This document shows, piece after piece, positions 51,224 through 59,747 of a stretch of 64,000 nt of DNA. A program made the position numbers and the translations under genes. Origin of the DNA: Candidatus Geocrenenecus huangii (lineage in GTDB: Archaea > Thermoproteota > Nitrososphaeria_A > Caldarchaeales > Wolframiiraptoraceae). The notes below the pieces were generated by a model, which saw only the letters and a program-made list of their open reading frames with translations, was not told where the DNA came from and did not search any database. Every line of letters starts with the position of its first letter. The stretch's first letter is position 1. The DNA is taken from contig JALNKM010000004.1 in NCBI GenBank assembly GCA_023268155.1, positions 62,001 through 126,000 of the forward strand, in the 5' to 3' direction.

Positions 51224-51499
51224 TTACTCTGTTACCGGTGTAAGTCTTTTCAAAACTAGGTATACGAAGATGCTCAAGATAAGTACTATGGAGAAGATAA
51301 AGAATGCTAAAATCGCTATTATAGATGATGGCTCCTCTGAGTAGAAGAGGAATGGTATTGGGCCTATCAATACTAGACCACCAATTTTAGCTTCATGGCT
51401 TAACCCTAGGAAGACCAGAGTTAAACCGATTATTACTAGAAAGCCTCCGACAAGGAATATTATGCTTCTCGGAATAACTATTCTAGATTCTTCAGACAT
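51224..51499 (-). CDS. DUF131 family small membrane protein 1
   Basis: Two membrane spans (about 11-32, IFLVGGFLVIIGLTLVFLGL; about 62-82) with the family loop GGLVLIGPIPFLFYSEEP between. Ninety-one residues. The GGxxLIGPxPxxF motif is diagnostic for DUF131, a universally archaeal family without known function. It overlaps a paralogue by 8 bp, so the two are co-translated. Confidence 0.82.
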   Translation of the reverse strand: MSEESRIVIPRSIIFLVGGFLVIIGLTLVFLGLSHEAKIGGLVLIGPIPFLFYSEEPSSIIAILAFFIFSIVLILSIFVYLVLKRLTPVTE

Positions 51500-51731
51500 A
51501 TCTAACCATCCCTAGGAAAACAAACAAGGAGAAAATCAGTATCGTTAAGGCTAGGAATAAGAGGAGTAGAGGTCTAGAGCCTTTACCTTTAAAGAATATT
51601 GGGAATGGTCCGATAAGTATGAATCCCCCGCTTTCTACATTAGCTTTTCTAGGATTTATCGTCGAGAAGATTAAGGCTAACCCTATTAAAATTATTATCA
51701 ACCCTAATATAGTATAAAGGATCTCAGCCAT
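51492..51731 (-). CDS. DUF131 family small membrane protein 2
   Basis: Paralogue of the next gene: two spans (about 4-23 and 53-75) with SGGFILIGPFPIFFKGKG between, 79 residues. The duplicated pair may form a heterodimeric membrane unit. It lies about 210 bp from the divergent psmA. Confidence 0.82.
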   Translation of the reverse strand: MAEILYTILGLIIILIGLALIFSTINPRKANVESGGFILIGPFPIFFKGKGSRPLLLLFLALTILIFSLFVFLGMVRYV

Positions 51732-51941
51732 CCAAGATCTTTTCCCACTTCCTGATATTTAGACTTAGGCAATATTGCAATACTGAAAAGTTGTCGATTC
51801 TATCTAGAGATGGATAACTTGTTATGCTCGATGAATTGGTTGAGAGACGGTTACAAGCCTTTAAGTAGATTCTAGGTCTTCTTATAGAGCTAGGAAATTT
51901 TATTAAGTAAGAATAATTGATATGATTAGGGTGGAAGAGAG

Positions 51942-52679
51942 TTGGCAGCACTCGGTATTGCAGGAGCATATGATAGAGCGATAACCGTTTTTTCACCTCA
52001 GGGTAGACTCTACCAGGTGGAATATGCTCTCGAGACTGTTAGGTCTGGCTCTACAGCTATAGCTATACTATGTAATGAAGGAGTTGTCTTAACGGTTGAG
52101 GAGAGGATGCATACTAGACTTCAAAACCCTAACTTCTCTTGGAAGCTTTTCCAGGTGGATGAGCATATAGGCGCTGCGGCTGCTGGGCTAAACTCTGATG
52201 CACGTGTACTCATAGACAATGCTAGGGTTTACGCTCAAGTTATAAGACTCTCATATGATGAGGAGCCTACTGTCGAGGCGATAGCTAAACGTATAGGAGA
52301 TGTAATGCAGTTGTATACACAACATGCAGGCGTTAGACCATTCGGCACAGCATTACTATTTGGTGGAGTAGATAAAACAGGTTCGAGAATATTCTACACA
52401 GAGCCGAGCGGTCTAGTCCTAGAATATGATGCGTGGGCCATAGGTAGAGGTGCAGATAAAGTAAAAGAGTTTCTAGAAAACAATTATCAAAAGGGCATCA
52501 CTCTTGAAGAAGCTGTAGACCTAGCTTTGAAAGCATTAGTTAATTCTATCGATAAAGTTGAAGAAGGATGGACAGCCCGTCTGGTAACTATACCTGCTAA
52601 GACTAGAAAGTATACTGTGATGCCTTCTGAAGTATTGCAAGCGAGGCTTCAACCATTAATAAAAGATAAGAAGAGCTGA
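51942..52679 (+). CDS. psmA: Proteasome subunit alpha
   Basis: Forms the outer rings and gate of the 20S proteasome. GIAGAYDRAITVFSPQGRLY-QVEYALETVRSG is the alpha-subunit N-terminus with gating YDR, and KLFQVDEHIGAAAAGLNSDA follows. Length 245. TTG 51942 start. It opens the conserved archaeal superoperon with SBDS and the exosome genes. The catalytic beta subunit is elsewhere. Confidence 0.97.
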   Translation: MAALGIAGAYDRAITVFSPQGRLYQVEYALETVRSGSTAIAILCNEGVVLTVEERMHTRLQNPNFSWKLFQVDEHIGAAAAGLNSDARVLIDNARVYAQVIRLSYDEEPTVEAIAKRIGDVMQLYTQHAGVRPFGTALLFGGVDKTGSRIFYTEPSGLVLEYDAWAIGRGADKVKEFLENNYQKGITLEEAVDLALKALVNSIDKVEEGWTARLVTIPAKTRKYTVMPSEVLQARLQPLIKDKKS

Positions 52680-52765
52680 AAGAGAATATTAATAAATCTC
52701 TTAGTTAGACTATCTCCAGAAGGGTTAATTAAATGACAGTGGATTAGCTGGGAGGATAAATAGGG

Positions 52766-53458
52766 TTGTCTAAGAACTATACTGTTGCAAGAATTGAAAA
52801 GAAAGGTATACTCTTCGAGATACTTGTGGATCCCGACCGCGCTCTAAAGTATAGGCTTGGAGAGAATATTCCTGTATCAAAGATCGTCGTCTACGAAGAA
52901 GTTTACAAAGATTCCCGTAAAGGAAGTAGGGCGAGCGAGGAAGAATTGAGAAAGGCGTTTGGCACAACAGAGTTCTTGAAGATAGCGGAGACGATATTGA
53001 AGGAGGGAACAATACAGGTTACCGCGGAACAAAGAAGAAAACTTATAGAAGAAAAAAAGAAATCTATTGTAGATTTTATCTCTAGGAATGCTATTGATCC
53101 TAGAACTAACCTTCCTCATCCTCCTCAGAGAATAGAGCTAGCTATGGATGAAGCAGGTGTAACTATAGATCCCTTCCAAGATGCTAAAGAGCAAGCATTA
53201 AAGATTATAGAGAAGCTTAGGTCTATACTTCCTTTAAAGATAGGTTTAATCAAACTCCAGATAAGACTTCCAGGAGAAGTAGTTGGGAAATCTTACGGAC
53301 TAATTAAGAATATGGGTAAGTTAGTCAAGGAAGAATGGAGGAAGGATGGTAGCTGGGTTGGTGTAGTCGAGGTTCCAACAGGCCTACACTTAGACTTAAT
53401 AGATAGGTTAACGAGGATAGCGAGCGGAAGGATAGAGGTGAATCCTTTAGAGGGGTAG
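52766..53458 (+). CDS. sdo1: Ribosome maturation protein SBDS (Sdo1)
   Basis: Works in large-subunit maturation. Three-domain protein: FYSH domain (about 1-92, with FEILVDPDRALKYRLGENIP and DSRKGSRASEEELRKAFGTT), a helical domain (about 93-165, EQRRKLIEEKKKSIVDFISR) and a C-terminal ferredoxin-like domain ending SGRIEVNPLEG. Length 230 is standard. TTG 52766 start. It precedes rrp4 by 4 bp. Confidence 0.96.
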   Translation: MSKNYTVARIEKKGILFEILVDPDRALKYRLGENIPVSKIVVYEEVYKDSRKGSRASEEELRKAFGTTEFLKIAETILKEGTIQVTAEQRRKLIEEKKKSIVDFISRNAIDPRTNLPHPPQRIELAMDEAGVTIDPFQDAKEQALKIIEKLRSILPLKIGLIKLQIRLPGEVVGKSYGLIKNMGKLVKEEWRKDGSWVGVVEVPTGLHLDLIDRLTRIASGRIEVNPLEG

Positions 53459-53462
53459 AAGT

Positions 53463-54140
53463 ATGCCTTTATATTTCTCGGAGAGAGAGGTCGTTTTACC
53501 GGGTCAGCTATTATCAGATGATGATAAGAGAAGTGGTGAAGGAACATACGTGCTAGGGAATAAGGTTTACGCAGCAACAGTAGGATTCGCGACTATTAAG
53601 AATGATAAAGTATGTGTTATACCGTTCAAGAGCACATATAATCCTCAGCCTGGTGATCGTGTCATAGGTGTAGTGATAGATGTCAAGCCAAATGGCTTCG
53701 ACGTGAGTCTAGGGAGACACCTAACGGCGACGATAAGAATACCTGATAAAAAAGAGGTTCAAGCTCTCAACTTGAAAGTTGGAGAGGTAGTGTATGGAAC
53801 AGTTAAAGAGAGTGGACTTAGAGGTGTATTCTTGGAGACGGGTGAGAAGATTAAGAAGGTTACCTCAGGCTTACTGGTAAGTATGCATCCATCTAAGATT
53901 CCTAGGTTGATTGGTAGAAGGGGGTCGATGATTAACATGATTAAGAAGGAGACGGGCTGCGACTTGTTGGTGGGGAGAAATGGGTTCATAGTTATTAAGG
54001 GACCATCTCCTAGCAACGAGTTTGCAGCTTTGTCTGCGATAAGGTTGATTGAAAGAGAAGCACATTCACAAGGATTAACAGAAAGAGTTGAAAACTTGGT
54101 TAGAAGTATTCTTGGAGGTGAATCACATGGTGAAGGATGA
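53463..54140 (+). CDS. rrp4: Exosome complex RNA-binding protein Rrp4
   Basis: Cap subunit of the archaeal exosome. N-terminal domain with [21 protein letters not shown]1 domain (about 60-135, [20 protein letters not shown]) and KH domain with [20 protein letters not shown] and [12 protein letters not shown]. Length 225. It overlaps rrp41 by 14 bp. Confidence 0.96.
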   Translation: MPLYFSEREVVLPGQLLSDDDKRSGEGTYVLGNKVYAATVGFATIKNDKVCVIPFKSTYNPQPGDRVIGVVIDVKPNGFDVSLGRHLTATIRIPDKKEVQALNLKVGEVVYGTVKESGLRGVFLETGEKIKKVTSGLLVSMHPSKIPRLIGRRGSMINMIKKETGCDLLVGRNGFIVIKGPSPSNEFAALSAIRLIEREAHSQGLTERVENLVRSILGGESHGEG

Positions 54141-54864
54141 AAAATTGAAATTGATAAATGAGGAAGGGACTAGAATTGATGGGAGAAGACCAGATGAGCT
54201 AAGACCTCTGAAGATAGAGATAGGCGTGCTGGATAAAAGTGATGGGTCAGCATACGTAGAACTGGGAAAGACAAAAGTCTTTGCAGCGGTCTTCGGTCCA
54301 AGAGAAGTACATCCTAAACACCTAGCTTTACCTGATCGTGCAATATTAAACTGTAGGTATCACATGGCGTCTTTCAGCGTAGATGAGAGGAAGCCTCTAG
54401 GGATGACTAGAAGAGAAATAGAATTGTCAAAAGTAATAAGGGAAGCGCTAGAGAGCGTAGTCTTCCTTGAAGAATTCCCCCGTACAAGTATAGATGTCTA
54501 CATAGAGGTTATACAAGCTGACGGTGGGACGAGAACAGCTGGGCTGACAGCCGCATCTCTTGCCCTCGCTGAAGCAGGAATACCTATGGCCGACCTAGTA
54601 GCAGCCGTGGCTGTTGGAAAAATTGAAGGACACTTAGTCCTCGATCTATGCGACCTAGAAGATAAGTATGGTGAAGCAGATATGCCTGTGGCCATGGCCC
54701 CACGGCTTAACTCCATAGTCTTACTACAACTGAATGGGAGGCTTGCGAAGGAAGATTTTAGAAGAGCTCTTGAGTTTGCTAAGAAAGGAATAACGGAGAT
54801 ATACCAGAAACAAAGAGAGGCTCTAAGAAAAAAGTATAGTGGAGTATCGTTGATGGAGGTTTAA
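54127..54864 (+). CDS. rrp41: Exosome catalytic subunit Rrp41
   Basis: RNase PH-fold exoribonuclease. From ATG 54127: [69 protein letters not shown], the active-site region [20 protein letters not shown] and [14 protein letters not shown] with catalytic Asp. Length 245. The frame extends upstream to a TTG at 54088, but GGAGGTG at 54114-54120 is positioned for ATG 54127, so that is the start. Forms a hexamer with Rrp42. Confidence 0.97.
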   Translation: MVKDEKLKLINEEGTRIDGRRPDELRPLKIEIGVLDKSDGSAYVELGKTKVFAAVFGPREVHPKHLALPDRAILNCRYHMASFSVDERKPLGMTRREIELSKVIREALESVVFLEEFPRTSIDVYIEVIQADGGTRTAGLTAASLALAEAGIPMADLVAAVAVGKIEGHLVLDLCDLEDKYGEADMPVAMAPRLNSIVLLQLNGRLAKEDFRRALEFAKKGITEIYQKQREALRKKYSGVSLMEV

Positions 54865-54870
54865 GAAGGC

Positions 54871-55698
54871 ATGTCTATATCTCAGATGAAGAAGAGTCTA
54901 ACAGCGAAGATAGTTCAAGAAAAGATATACAACCTGCTAAAGCAGGGCAAGAGGCTTGACGGTAGGTCTCCGACAGATATGAGGCCGATAAATATCGTTA
55001 CGGGACTCGTCGAGAAGGCAGACGGCTCTGCGCTTGCCTCAATGGGCGGAACAAAGATACTGGTTGGAATAAAGGCAGAGATAGGCTCACCATATTCTGA
55101 TAGACCGAGAGAAGGCTCATTCACAGTAAATGCAGAACTATTACCATTGGCCTCGATAAGCTTCGAGCCTGGACCACCCGATGAACGCGGAGTCGAGCTT
55201 GCCAGAGTAGTCGACCGTAGCATTAGGGAGAGCAAGTGCATCGACTTGGAAAAACTATGTTTGGTCGAAGGGGAGAAAGCATACATACTTTTTGTCGATG
55301 TGTACGTACTCGACTATGATGGTAACTATTATGATCCTTCAACGATCGCTGTCCTTGCCGCTCTAGCAACTGCGAGAATCCCTAAGTATGAGGTTTTAGA
55401 CGGTAAGGTGGAGAAGACTGGAGAATACTTTAATCTCCAACTTCAGTCTCTACCCTTCACTACCACCTTCGGGATAATTAAAGAAAAATTCTTGGTTGAT
55501 CCACAGTTAGAAGAAGAATCTGCTCTAGATGTTTCAATAATTATAGGCATGGATGAAAAAGACAACGTAATCTCTATACAGAAGAATTCTCCGGGGTTAA
55601 TACCTGAGAACATGCTAGAACAGATGATAGACGTGGCCTCTGAGAAATGCAAGTATACTAGGCAGAAATTCTGTGAAGCATTAAACGTCAAAATATAG
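54871..55698 (+). CDS. rrp42: Exosome subunit Rrp42
   Basis: Structural RNase PH-fold partner of Rrp41. KRLDGRSPTDMRPINIVTGL, then ADGSALASMGGTKILVGIKA, DRPREGSFTVNAELLPLASI and GPPDERGVELARVVDRSIRE are Rrp42-specific; the catalytic Asp of Rrp41 is not conserved, as expected. Length 275. It follows rrp41 by 6 bp. Confidence 0.96.
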   Translation: MSISQMKKSLTAKIVQEKIYNLLKQGKRLDGRSPTDMRPINIVTGLVEKADGSALASMGGTKILVGIKAEIGSPYSDRPREGSFTVNAELLPLASISFEPGPPDERGVELARVVDRSIRESKCIDLEKLCLVEGEKAYILFVDVYVLDYDGNYYDPSTIAVLAALATARIPKYEVLDGKVEKTGEYFNLQLQSLPFTTTFGIIKEKFLVDPQLEEESALDVSIIIGMDEKDNVISIQKNSPGLIPENMLEQMIDVASEKCKYTRQKFCEALNVKI

Positions 55699-55843
55699 GT
55701 AGCTAACATCAATGTAACCGTTTCACTATCTATATCGATGAATCATTAATAATGCTCTCGATCAACTTGTAATGACGCTTACTCATGAACCATGCCGGAA
55801 AAGGCATTTAGCCTCCAGTAACCAAGATTACATATATATTACA

Positions 55844-55853
55844 CTTTTAAAAT
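55844..55853 (+). promoter_or_regulatory. TATA box for L37Ae
   Basis: TTTTAAAATT 18-27 bp before ATG 55871; the mRNA would be leaderless. It shows that L37Ae has its own promoter within the superoperon. Confidence 0.45.
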
Positions 55854-55870
55854 TATTTTAGAGAACTGTT

Positions 55871-56098
55871 ATGAGGGTCGGCCGTCTACAAGATAATCCT
55901 GCTAAGAGATTTAAAGCTAGATATGGGGCAACTATTAGAAAGAAGGTTGCTGAGATAGAACGTGAGCAGAAAGCATTACATATATGTCCCGGTTGCGGGG
56001 AAGGGAAGGTCAAAAGAGTCTCAATCGGAGTCTGGCAATGTACTAGATGCGGATATAAATTCGCGGGCGGAGCTTGGTCTCCCTTCATGGAGAAATAA
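55871..56098 (+). CDS. rpl37ae: 50S ribosomal protein L37Ae
   Basis: NPAKRFKARYGATIRKKVAE followed by a zinc ribbon CPGCGEGKVKRVSIGVWQCTRC (CxxC, CxxC) and GYKFAGGAWSP. Seventy-five residues is typical. The upstream gap has a stem-loop ATGCC-GGAAAA-GGCAT at about 55793-55808, probably the rrp42 3' end. Confidence 0.95.
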   Translation: MRVGRLQDNPAKRFKARYGATIRKKVAEIEREQKALHICPGCGEGKVKRVSIGVWQCTRCGYKFAGGAWSPFMEK

Positions 56099-56208
56099 AT
56101 GAAGCATATACTAGCATCAACATTTCATAGGTGAATATGCTATTGTCAAACATCCTGTTCTCATTAAGTTAAAACTTTTATTATCAACGAAGAATGTTAA
56201 ACTACTAG

Positions 56209-56550
56209 ATGGATAAGTCTTCATGCAAGAAGGATCAACATGCCGATCCTAGAATATCATCTAGCCATAATACGAGGCTAGGTAACGCAATCGTCGAAGT
56301 AGTGATATTTATTCCTCCTGAAGAAAGAGATATAATATATAAGTCCGTCTCGATTGAGGCGGGAGAGCTACCTTCGAAGAGAACGCGAGTCGATATAATT
56401 GCCGTCAATGAAGGATTAAAGATAGTGATCCAGGCGGAGGATGTTGTGTCTCTGAGAGCTGCTCTAAACTCTTTCTTAAGATTCATTGATTCATCGTTGA
56501 AGTCTATTAGAGCTATCTTCGAATTGGAGAGATCTTCATCTATTGACTAA
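56209..56550 (+). CDS. pcc1: KEOPS complex subunit Pcc1
   Basis: Dimerisation subunit of the complex that makes t6A37 in tRNA. NAIVEVVIFIPPEERDIIYK, IEAGELPSKRTRVDIIAVNE and the helix VSLRAALNSFLRFIDSSLKS match Pcc1. A 25-residue charged, Lys/His/Asp-rich N-terminal tail precedes it. Length 113. Its stop overlaps the convergent cimA stop by 15 bp. Confidence 0.85.
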   Translation: MDKSSCKKDQHADPRISSSHNTRLGNAIVEVVIFIPPEERDIIYKSVSIEAGELPSKRTRVDIIAVNEGLKIVIQAEDVVSLRAALNSFLRFIDSSLKSIRAIFELERSSSID

Positions 56551-58131
56551 GTCCTTCTCCAACTCATATGTTATCAGCTTGTAGGTGTACCCGTCGATTA
56601 ATGCTTTCAAGCTTGCTTCAAGAATATTTCTAGAGTACGCAGTACAAGCCCAGCTTTTTTCCCCGTCGGTGAACTCTATGAAGACTCTTACTGCGGCGCC
56701 CGTACCTCTTGCGGCATCCACCACAGAGACCTTATAGTTTACTAGTTTAACTCTTTCTAGTTGTGGAAGTCTTCTCAGCAGAGCATCTCTAAGAGCTAGG
56801 TCTAATGCGTGTACTGGTCCTACGCCGTTTCCTATACCATGAACTATTTCTCCATTTAACTGTAGTGTAACTATTGCCTCTACCCTGTCTGTTGGCCCTC
56901 TTTCTACAAGGGTCCTCCAAGAAATAATCTTCAATCTATCTATGTTGTATCCTAGAAACTTCAAGATGACTAAGCGTATACTTCCAGTAGCATTATCGAA
57001 CTTGCATCCTTCTGCTTCCATGTTCTTGATCTCTTGCAATGCCTTAGTTAGAGCGGGTTCATCTTTAGAGAGCTTAAGACCCATCTCGAATGCTTCTTGT
57101 AGGATAGCTGCCCTCCCAGCTTGGTCTGAAACGACGAACCTCGTCAAGTTTCCTAGCAAGCCAGGGTCAATATGCTCATACGCTCTTTTCTCTTTTAGTA
57201 CAGCATCTATGTGTACTCCACCTTTATGGCTGAAAGCATATTCCCCAACGTATGGATGATATGGTGAAAGAGGCATACCTGAGGCTTCAGCAACGTATGT
57301 TGCAATAGATTTGAGCTTCCGTAATTTTTCTTCCCGTGGAAGGTTCGTCCGCAGAGCATTAAAATTCATTTTGAAGATTAGGGCCGGGAGAATCTGTATC
57401 AGGTCAGCATTCCCGCACCTCTCACCTAAACCATTTATAGTTCCTTGAACGTGACGAGCCCCAGCCTCTACTGCTGCTAGGGTATTTGCAACAGCTAGTC
57501 CTGAATCGTTATGCGTATGTATCCCGATCCTAGGTTTTATCTCTCTTCTTACATTCTGGACAACCTTCATTATCGTCGTGAAGGTATTTCCCCCATTCGT
57601 ATCTGCTAGAACAATGGTTTCAGCTTTAGCTTCTTCAGCAGCTTTCAAAACCTTCAATGCGTATTCAGGGTTGTCGAGATAACCGTCGAAGAAGTGTTCC
57701 GCATCGAAGATGACTTTCAATCCATGTTCTCTTAGATAATTTACGCTGTTGTAGACGATTTCTAGGTTTTCTTCAAAACTGCATTTCAAGACTTTCTCAA
57801 CATGTAAAGACCAAGACTTCCCAAATAAGACAGCTACTGAGACATCTGCTTCTAGAATGGAGTTCAAAGACTGGTCTAGACGGATAGGAACGCCGACTTT
57901 AGCGGTGCTTCCGAATGCAGCTATCTTGGAATTCCTTAGTGTTAGATCTTTAACTCTTCTAAAGAATTCACTATCTTTTGGGTTAGAGGCTGGCCATCCC
58001 CCCTCGATATAATCAACGCCTAACTCATCTAATTTTTCAACTATCTTGAGTTTTTCTTCTAGTGTGAAAGATACACCAGTAGTCTGTGCACCGTCTCTGA
58101 GAGTTGTATCGAGAATTTCGATGTAATCGAT
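56536..58131 (-). CDS. cimA: (R)-citramalate synthase, with no canonical start codon
   Basis: Condenses pyruvate and acetyl-CoA for isoleucine synthesis. The frame is open from 58131; reading it gives EILDTTLRDGAQTTGVSFTL, EKLDELGVDYIEGGWPASNP and IAAFGSTAKVGVPIRLDQS before the TTG at 57867. These are the CimA N-terminus, so the full protein is about 531 residues. Later: IGIHTHNDSGLAVANTLAAV, NGLGERCGNADL, SHKGGVHIDAV and the C-terminal LeuA-dimer-like domain. The upstream in-frame stop (TGA 58132-58134) leaves no ATG, GTG or TTG ahead of the conserved core. A six-G ribosome-binding site (58138-58143) lies 6 nt before an ATC, the best candidate start. A TATA box lies at 58176-58183. Confidence 0.88.
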   Translation of the reverse strand: MDYIEILDTTLRDGAQTTGVSFTLEEKLKIVEKLDELGVDYIEGGWPASNPKDSEFFRRVKDLTLRNSKIAAFGSTAKVGVPIRLDQSLNSILEADVSVAVLFGKSWSLHVEKVLKCSFEENLEIVYNSVNYLREHGLKVIFDAEHFFDGYLDNPEYALKVLKAAEEAKAETIVLADTNGGNTFTTIMKVVQNVRREIKPRIGIHTHNDSGLAVANTLAAVEAGARHVQGTINGLGERCGNADLIQILPALIFKMNFNALRTNLPREEKLRKLKSIATYVAEASGMPLSPYHPYVGEYAFSHKGGVHIDAVLKEKRAYEHIDPGLLGNLTRFVVSDQAGRAAILQEAFEMGLKLSKDEPALTKALQEIKNMEAEGCKFDNATGSIRLVILKFLGYNIDRLKIISWRTLVERGPTDRVEAIVTLQLNGEIVHGIGNGVGPVHALDLALRDALLRRLPQLERVKLVNYKVSVVDAARGTGAAVRVFIEFTDGEKSWACTAYSRNILEASLKALIDGYTYKLITYELEKDLVNR

Positions 58132-58175
58132 TCAGTTCCCCCCTTGAAATACTTATTGAATTCAGTCCCCTCCTC

Positions 58176-58183
58176 TTATATAA
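58176..58183 (-). promoter_or_regulatory. TATA box for cimA
   Basis: TTATATAA on the minus strand after GAAAAAG. It predicts transcription start near 58152, some 20 nt upstream of the ATC candidate start and of the six-G ribosome-binding site. Confidence 0.5.
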
Positions 58184-58358
58184 CTTTTTCCCATTATTCC
58201 GTCAAACAGAGACTACTCTTAAAACTAATGAGAATTTCTAGTCTGAATCTTTGAGTGAGTTTGGGAGACGTTCTCCATCAAGTTAGAGTAGGATGGAGAT
58301 GGGAAAAACAATAATTATAAATTCTCTTTGATTTTCATTATTGTGGGAGGGGATAGTG

Positions 58359-58724
58359 TTGGCGGTTAGAGAAGGGGAGCTGCCTCCGAGCTTGCAACAG
58401 CAGATCCTAAGATTGCAGCAGCTTCAACAAACCTTGAACGTAATATTAGTTGAGAGACAGAGACTTGAAACAGAATTATTCGAGGTCAAGAATGCACTAC
58501 AAGAATTAGAGAAAGTTTCAGATACGGCAACTGTATACAAAGCTGTTGGGCCAGTGTTGGTACAGTCTTCGCGTGATAAACTTGTGCAGGAACTCAGTGA
58601 AAAGAAAGAACTCGCGGAAACGAGATTAAAGATCTTGGAGAAACAAGAACAGAGGACTAGAAGCCAGCTCGATACATTACAGAAAGAAATACAGTCAGCT
58701 CTCGCGGAGAAGAAGACCTCGTAG
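58359..58724 (+). CDS. pfdB: Prefoldin subunit beta
   Basis: Chaperone subunit that holds unfolded proteins in its coiled-coil arms. ELPPSLQQQILRLQQLQQTL opens the first coil, ELEKVSDTATVYKAVGPVLV is the beta-hairpin centre, and a second coil with LQKEIQSALAEKKTS ends it. TTG 58359 is chosen because GGGAGGGG (58345-58352) is a proper ribosome-binding site for it; GTG 58356 is close, while TTG 58341 would put that site inside the gene. ATTATAAATT at 58315-58324 is the TATA box. It precedes the DHH gene by 3 bp. Confidence 0.93.
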   Translation: MAVREGELPPSLQQQILRLQQLQQTLNVILVERQRLETELFEVKNALQELEKVSDTATVYKAVGPVLVQSSRDKLVQELSEKKELAETRLKILEKQEQRTRSQLDTLQKEIQSALAEKKTS

Positions 58725-58727
58725 AAA

Positions 58728-59747
58728 ATGAGAGATGAAATACTTATCTCTCTTCTCGACAGAGAGTTAAATCAACTTAGCAGGCATAAAGTATTTATTC
58801 TAACCCATTCAGGCGGCGATCCGGACTCAATCTGCTCAGCGTACTTTCTAAGAAAATTATTGAAAGAAATCTATAATGTAGGTAATGTATGGATAGATGT
58901 TCCAGGCTCCCCTACAGCTCATGTTAAAGCTCTAATAGAATACTTCGGGATCGGGCTAACCCAGAATGTCGAGGATGTAGATGCATATATTGTGGTTGAT
59001 GCAGGGTCGCCTGAACAGTTGGATGAATACTTTGAGGTCATTTCTAGAGGAGATAAATATGTTATAGTGATAGACCATCACTCGGATACGGTTAATCGTT
59101 ATTCACCTAACGTGAAAGTATACTCTAGTGAACGTTATCAATCTGTGACAGAGGTCATTTATGACCTAGCCGAATACCTTGGTTATCGACTAGAATTAAG
59201 AGATGCGGAAGCTATACTAATAGGGTTATACTACGATACCGTAAGATTCTCAATAGCAGACCTAGATACCTCTAGCAAGATATGTAGATTGATCAGTAAA
59301 GGGGTAATCTTGAATAGCATCTTAGCTAAACTAGAGCAGACAGTAGATACTTCAGAGAGGATAGCGAGATTGAAGGGAGCTTCAAGGATGAAGATATACA
59401 GGTTTAGAGACTGGCTGGTAGTAATTACGAATGTAGGGAAATTCCAAAGCTCAGTAGCTAGGTCTCTAATCAATCTAGGCGCACATCTCGCAATAGCGAT
59501 AGGTGAAGTAGATAAATCGAGAGTGGCTGCCTCTATGCGAGCATCTCAAGACTTTATAGAACAGACCAAGATAAACTTAGGCATAGACCTAGCTGGGAGA
59601 ATAGGGGTAAAGTTTGGAGGGTATGGAGGAGGCCACGCTTCAGCGGCTCACCTTGAATGTAATGCATCTATAGAAGAATTAGCTGAATACCTCGTAGATG
59701 AATTGAAAAATAGGTTAGGTATAAATCCGGAGGTGCTGGAAGCTTGA
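58728..59747 (+). CDS. DHH/DHHA1-family phosphoesterase (RecJ-like)
   Basis: Manganese-dependent exonuclease or nanoRNase-type hydrolase. Catalytic motifs: THSGGDPDSICSAYFLRKLL, then IVVDAGSPEQLDEYF, VIVIDHHSDTVN (DHH), and the C-terminal DHHA1 domain GVKFGGYGGGHASAAHLEC. Length 339. It may work like archaeal RecJ/GAN, the GINS-associated nuclease, or as a pAp/c-di-AMP phosphatase; the motif set cannot decide. Its stop overlaps the ecfA start by 4 bp. Confidence 0.88.
   Translation: MRDEILISLLDRELNQLSRHKVFILTHSGGDPDSICSAYFLRKLLKEIYNVGNVWIDVPGSPTAHVKALIEYFGIGLTQNVEDVDAYIVVDAGSPEQLDEYFEVISRGDKYVIVIDHHSDTVNRYSPNVKVYSSERYQSVTEVIYDLAEYLGYRLELRDAEAILIGLYYDTVRFSIADLDTSSKICRLISKGVILNSILAKLEQTVDTSERIARLKGASRMKIYRFRDWLVVITNVGKFQSSVARSLINLGAHLAIAIGEVDKSRVAASMRASQDFIEQTKINLGIDLAGRIGVKFGGYGGGHASAAHLECNASIEELAEYLVDELKNRLGINPEVLEA

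Noticed and set aside
51724-51996. 90-residue minus-strand ORF spanning the psmA promoter
   Set aside because: Overlaps the start of psmA and the DUF131 gene, low-complexity Ser/Arg content, no motif.
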